From the NCBI RefSeq assembly GCF_033568475.1, contig NW_027331831.1, positions 1,984,001 to 2,048,000 on the forward strand: a DNA stretch of 64,000 bases. The letters run 5' to 3'. The notes under the pieces were generated by a model, which saw only the letters and a program-made list of their open reading frames with translations, searched no databases and was not told where the DNA came from. Shown here one piece after another: positions 59,224 through 64,000 of this stretch. How positions within the stretch are numbered: position 1 is the first letter of the stretch; each line of letters opens with the position of its first letter. The stretch is from Henckelia pumila. Taxonomy: Eukaryota > Streptophyta > Magnoliopsida > Lamiales > Gesneriaceae. The position numbers and the translations under genes are program-made.

Positions 59224-62200
59224 TGAATGTGTAGTCATTATGCTCTTAATTGGTGTATGATGATTTGAAATTTGAGTTATTATCATGCAGTTTGGTATTT
59301 TCTATTGGCTTGGGAGTTGGGAGTATGATTTGCCTATGTTGGCTTTGTACAAGGTTTAGCAATGATTTGTTGTGAAATTTGTGATTTCTTGTGTGAGAAC
59401 ATGTGAAGTTGTTTTATCTATTCCTGAAAAAATTGAAAATATGGTAAAATTTATTTTGGTACATGAATTATTGATTAATTGTTGAATTGATATATGAACT
59501 GTTAAAATGGCTTAACTAATATATGATGAAGTTATAAAATCAATTTTACTTTTTTCTTAAATTATTTTTTAAGTCCACTATTATTATTAAATTCAACCAA
59601 ATATCTATTTTATTTTTAAAAAGTATTTTACTTATCAAAAATTTTAAAAATGTATATTTATTAAAAATGTATATTATAAAACTACATACTCATTATATAA
59701 AAATGTTATATAATTTACCAGTTGTTATGGTATAATAAATATAATTTTATTTGTACAATTGTAATTAGTAAAATAATATTGAAAATTAAAAAGTGTATCT
59801 AATTGAATTTAATTAATATTGGACATAAAAATAATTTAATTAAAAGTTAAAATTGAATTTTTATTTAATTATGTATCAATTAAGTTATTTTCAATAGTTC
59901 ATATACCAATTTGACATTTATCTATAGTTCATGCACCAAAATAATTTTTACTCATATTTTTATAAATTCTTTCGCATCTAAATTTCTAAATTTGATAATG
60001 AAGTGATTAGACACAAATCACGAACTTATTAATTGATCATCAAATCTTGAAAAGCGATTTCACTTGAAAAATGAGATGGGCTGACCAAATAATTTTTGGG
60101 ATTGAACTAAATTGGACCAACTACTAACAAAGAAGCCCAATATGTTGCAAGCCCATAAGTAACATGTGTCATTATGTGAATTTGGCTAACTAGGTCCTTG
60201 CCCTCGGTGATGGAAGGTACGATACAAACTAAAAAGTGATTAATGTTCACAATCACAATTCCCAACTACAAGCTCTAATATAATAAATTACAAAAAAATA
60301 AAATAAAATAAAATTCGTCTCCCAGCTTATATGAATTAGAATTTTCTTAGAATAGTGACATGGGATTAAATTTCCTGAATTGCAAGAAGATATTTTAGTT
60401 TTTACTCAAAATTTTAATTTCCAATCGAGAGAGCATTTTAGCTTAAAATTTATTTTAATTTGTACCAATTATTTAAGTAATTACTTAAAAACATGATCAA
60501 TCAATTGTTTTAAAATAATAATATGCATGGTCTCTCTCTTTTTTTTAGAAACCGTAGTCACTATTTTTTTGAATGCATATAGAGTAAATTTTTTCATGTA
60601 TAATAGCGGCTAACGCTTGCAAATCTTACACGATAATCACAAAGAACAATATAAGACTACACACATGCATGCTCAAGTAGACAAAATTTTGCGAGATTCA
60701 TACTCGAAACCTTCACTTCAAACTCCAAACTTCATTCACTCAACCAACTATAGTTTATTATACATTAATTATTTATTTTTTCTGAAGCATGCATGGAATC
60801 TTTATTAAATACGGAAGTAGCTGGTCTCTTTGTAGGAAAAACCAACAAAATGATTGGATCTCGAAATAAAAATCTGTTTTAAAATGAGAATCGACTCCAT
60901 ATTTTGGTTACTTCCTGCTTTACAGTCTGTGAATGACAAGTTATATATATAATTTTATTTACCTGATTGCAAGATATGATATGTAAGTATGATATTTTGG
61001 AGCAAGTGGAGGGACATTGTCTCAACTTTTGGCATTTGCTATGCTCTCAAATAATAAATATGCAAAAACATGGCCCAGAAGTTATTTTAATGGTGTATAT
61101 ATACAATGTGGTTGGTAAATCAAAATGAAAATATGACATCTTCCGCCAACTTGGAGTTGAATATAATGGACAGGACAGAAATAAAACGAAGATGATTTAG
61201 ATATTGTTTCAAAAAGCTTCTAGAAAGCACTCTTTCGATTCTCTTTCACAAAATTTTACAATTTTACAAAATTTTAAAATTTTATGAAAAAAAAAACTGA
61301 CTAATATTTTTTAAAACCTCTCCCAAATAATACCTTATTATTGTCTATATATTTGACTATTTTCTGATCATTTTACAACAAAGTTTGAATTTGAATTCAA
61401 TTAAAATTCATGGATATGAAATTATTCCGTTCAAACATAATATAATTAAAATTATCAAGTCCAAATTTTAAATTTTACATGGACGGCGTTTTTAGTGGCC
61501 AATGGAATTAATTAAATAAATAAATCATTTATTCTTTTTTTATATACGAAATTATTTTTTTACGTGCCCTTGATTGACTAAGTTGCGTCCATACAAGTGT
61601 TGAGATTTGATTGGTCCAAGAAAGCAAGCAATGTTGCATCACACTTGTAATTCATCTCGTAGATTCTTCTCCCCACATGGTCATGATTCATGAATATATC
61701 ACACGCAAATCCAAAATTTTAACGGACAAAATCCATCTTGAGTTCTCCGCATTCACGTCGGGGTCGGATGAATGAGACGAGACGAGTCGATTTGTTATAA
61801 TTGAGTTTTGATTAGTAAATCTTGTCTAATTTATAGATGAATAGGTGATGATATTAGAATTTATGGGTAGAAGAAAAGTTAATTAATTGGTGGTTTTTTT
61901 AATGATTTTTTGATAATCCAATCATATTATCTCAATCTTGAAATTTTTAAGAACGATTTTTTTAAAGAGGAAGATAAGTGCCCGATTTGACTTATATGTA
62001 TCTAGTATCTACTATGATGCTTTAATTGATTTTTATGAATAAAATTGTCTTTTTATAATAATTTTAATATTATCACAAGAACTCAACATTTTTTTACTAT
62101 TTTCGACGTGGATTGAATAAAAATTTTCAAATAACATAATATATTTTAAATCAGATTAGTCAAATAATACTACAAAGTTGATGTTTGTAGAGAAATGGAA

Positions 62201-62390
62201 CTTTTATGCTGCCAAGTGCCAACTCATCGCTATTTGGACCACATTAAACTCCACTTTAATTTCATCGCATAATAATTAATTTAAAACATCAAACGAACGT
62301 CAGAATCAGCTAATACCTCAAACACAGCCGATCTAAAACATAACGGCAAAGACATTCGTACCAAAAATAGCCAATTCTAAATTTGGAGAT
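59224..62390. other. AT-rich intergenic region between the WEB and CIPK genes
   Basis: The first ~200 bases are probably the WEB 3' UTR. The rest is very AT-rich with no recognised gene or clear mobile element. The 63-codon open frame at 60617 has no domain. Confidence 0.4.
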
Positions 62391-63776
62391 TCTTGGCATT
62401 TTTTGAAGCATATACGCGCAAATCGTGCTTCTCAACACCTCTATTTGTTCCTTCTTCTACCCCAGAGACTTCGGTTTGTGTTCAAACCCGAAGCTTTTCT
62501 CTTCACCAAGGTATGATTTTTTGCACGAACCCATTTCCATTTTTGATGTTTCTTGTTCGATTTAGACGAAATAAACTGGTTCTGGGATCTGATTTATCAC
62601 CATCAATTCAATGGTTTCTGTCTCTATCTCTCTCTCTTTATTGCGGTATTTGTGCAGCTCTTGGATTTTGTGAGTTTTTGAATCACAAGATTCTGTATGA
62701 GCATGGAATTGTGCGTGTGGATTTGCATTGTTACCATGATACTGCCCCTTGTTTTTGCGATTTGTTGTTTTGTTTTCCTGTTGTTGTGTTGTGGCTGACT
62801 CGCGAATGTTGATTCATGATGCGATTTAGTATATCTTGAGGGGCCACAATTTATCGTTGCAGAAAAATTATATCTGGAGCCTTTAGGATTTTCTTTGCCG
62901 AACGCCGATTGCGCTTGGTTTTATTTGGTGTTGATACTTTGATTCGATAAGACTGATATGATAACTATGGTATGTAAAGGTATTGGTCAAATTTTAGATT
63001 TTGTAGACGAAACAATGAAAGTTAAGGGGAATGAATCAATACGAAGCAAGATCTTTAGTTTCAATTAAATATATTGGTAGATCAAGTTAATGATCGAGCC
63101 TGACGTGAAACTTCTGATAAAGATTTTATCATTTATGTGTTTAACTTTGTGGGATCTTCTTCTGGAACTAATATTGGTTTCACATATTCAATATTGTTCC
63201 AAGATTTAAAAAATGTGGAACGATATGAAAAAGAATCCAAATTTTTAGCTGAATTGAAATCGTTCTGTCGAACCTAAGTTTATTAAATTTATGTGTGGTC
63301 TGATAATAATATACTGAAATCAAGAGCTGTGAAAGGGGTTTTTTTTAAATCATTCATTAGTTCAATTGTGTATCATTCATTAGTTCAATTGTCTATGCTT
63401 GAGCAACTATTGATTTGGTTTGGTATTATTACCTGCAGATCTTCCTCACATATTGGTGATATTCCAAGTTTTCGGGAATGCGGAAAGATGTGTTTCAAAG
63501 CTAAGCCTTCAGTCTCCGGTGTCTGCAAGATCGTGCCTAGATCGCGGTCAATCTTCTTCGATTTTTATAATGATGGCGAGTGTGAATACGACTGCACAAT
63601 TAATTCTTGCAGCCAAATGCACAGGAAAGTTGCAACCTACCCACTTCACGTTGTGCTGAAGCACAACGTTGTGGAAGACGGTTGAATTCATAACAACAAA
63701 GACTCCTGCCTTTGTGAACACCATATCTTGCAGGAGAAGAACTTAGGATTAGTGTTAGGATTGTGCTTTCTTTGAC
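62391..63776 (+). promoter_or_regulatory. Probable 5' leader of the CIPK gene, with a leader intron
   Basis: A plausible untranslated exon ends at 62510 (ttcaccaag before gtatga). A plausible acceptor (acctgcag) ends at 63438, giving a 928-base leader intron; another acceptor (cttgcag) ends near 63732. Intron-less CIPK genes often carry such leaders. Open frames of 139 and 130 codons here match no family I know and lie upstream of the clear kinase start. Confidence 0.4.
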
Positions 63777-64000
63777 ATGGAGAATAATAAGAAAAACATA
63801 TTGATGAAGAAATATGATGTCGGAAGGTTGTTAGGACAAGGTAGTTTTGCCAAAGTTTACTATGGTAGGAACGTTAAAACAGGACAGAGTGTGGCGATTA
63901 AGGTTATCGATAAAGAAAAGGTGTTGAAAATTGGACTAATGAATCAGACCAAGAGAGAGATATCTGTTATGGGATTGCTCAAACATGAAAATATAGTTCA
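63777..64000 (+). CDS. CBL-interacting protein kinase (CIPK/SnRK3), 5' end only
   Basis: The window ends 74 codons into the gene. The sequence shows the start of a Ser/Thr kinase domain: [20 protein letters not shown] (glycine-rich loop GQGSFAKV at about residues 20-27), [11 protein letters not shown] with the ATP-binding Lys of VAIK, and [17 protein letters not shown] with the helix C Glu. This wording is typical of CIPKs of the GRLLGQGTFAKVYHARN type. They are activated by calcium-loaded CBL sensors through a C-terminal NAF motif, which lies outside the window. The start was chosen because [16 protein letters not shown] has the usual length before the kinase domain. Which CIPK this is cannot be told from the fragment. 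Confidence 0.88.
   Translation, partial: MENNKKNILMKKYDVGRLLGQGSFAKVYYGRNVKTGQSVAIKVIDKEKVLKIGLMNQTKREISVMGLLKHENIV

Noticed and set aside
62393-63685. Open frames of 139 and 130 codons upstream of the CIPK start
   Set aside because: No recognisable family. They overlap splice-like signals of a leader intron and precede a clear kinase start, so they are more likely leader or intron sequence.

Overview
The window is nuclear DNA of a flowering plant, most likely a eudicot. The evidence is spliced genes with GT-AG introns, plant-only families (GIF co-activator, WEB, DUF688, CIPK), very AT-rich intergenic DNA, and plant-type retrotransposons primed by initiator tRNA-Met. The species cannot be told from the sequence alone. 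No tRNA or rRNA gene, CRISPR array or bacterial-type operon was seen.

Left arm (1-24.1 kb) is gene-dense. In order: a GRF-interacting factor (GIF/SSXT, +), a single-exon DUF2985/PLAC8 membrane protein (-), alpha-SNAP (-, 9 exons, 289 aa), a small probably mitochondrial armadillo-repeat protein (-, 6 exons, 191 aa), a NOP53/SMO4-type 60S ribosome biogenesis factor (-, 12 exons, 367 aa) and a BTB/POZ protein (-, 3 exons, 270 aa). The intergenic gaps hold small mobile elements: a SINE split by a Mutator-like MITE (14.6-15.05 kb), a 5'-truncated LINE with an RNase H domain (15.4-16.19 kb), a possible LINE tail (20.9 kb) and Helitron-like ends (25.9-26.3 kb).

Middle (26.7-50.4 kb) is a three-deep nest of LTR retrotransposons. 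Element A (26.7-50.4 kb) has giant ~3.1-kb LTRs around only ~0.54 kb of non-coding internal DNA. Element B (32,763-49,669; Ty3/gypsy chromovirus, 2.24-kb LTRs) sits inside A's 3' LTR. Element C (36,244-43,533, minus strand; Ty3/gypsy, 1.34-kb LTRs, one long gag-pol frame, looks whole) sits inside B's gag region. B and C have clear 5-bp target duplications. LTR divergence by eye falls in the order nesting demands: A about 3%, B about 2%, C under 1%.

Right arm (50.4-64 kb) has a possible small Helitron, a single-exon DUF688 protein (-), a long AT-rich gap rich in microsatellites and tandem repeats, a two-exon WEB-family coiled-coil protein (+), and the start of a CIPK-type kinase (+) that runs off the window.

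The host genes serve unrelated household and regulatory roles (transcription co-activation, vesicle fusion, ribosome assembly, organelle movement, calcium signalling). Their interest as a group is gene order: several neighbours match, from memory, one duplicated block of Arabidopsis chromosomes 2 and 3. The retrotransposon nest therefore appears to have expanded an otherwise conserved segment.
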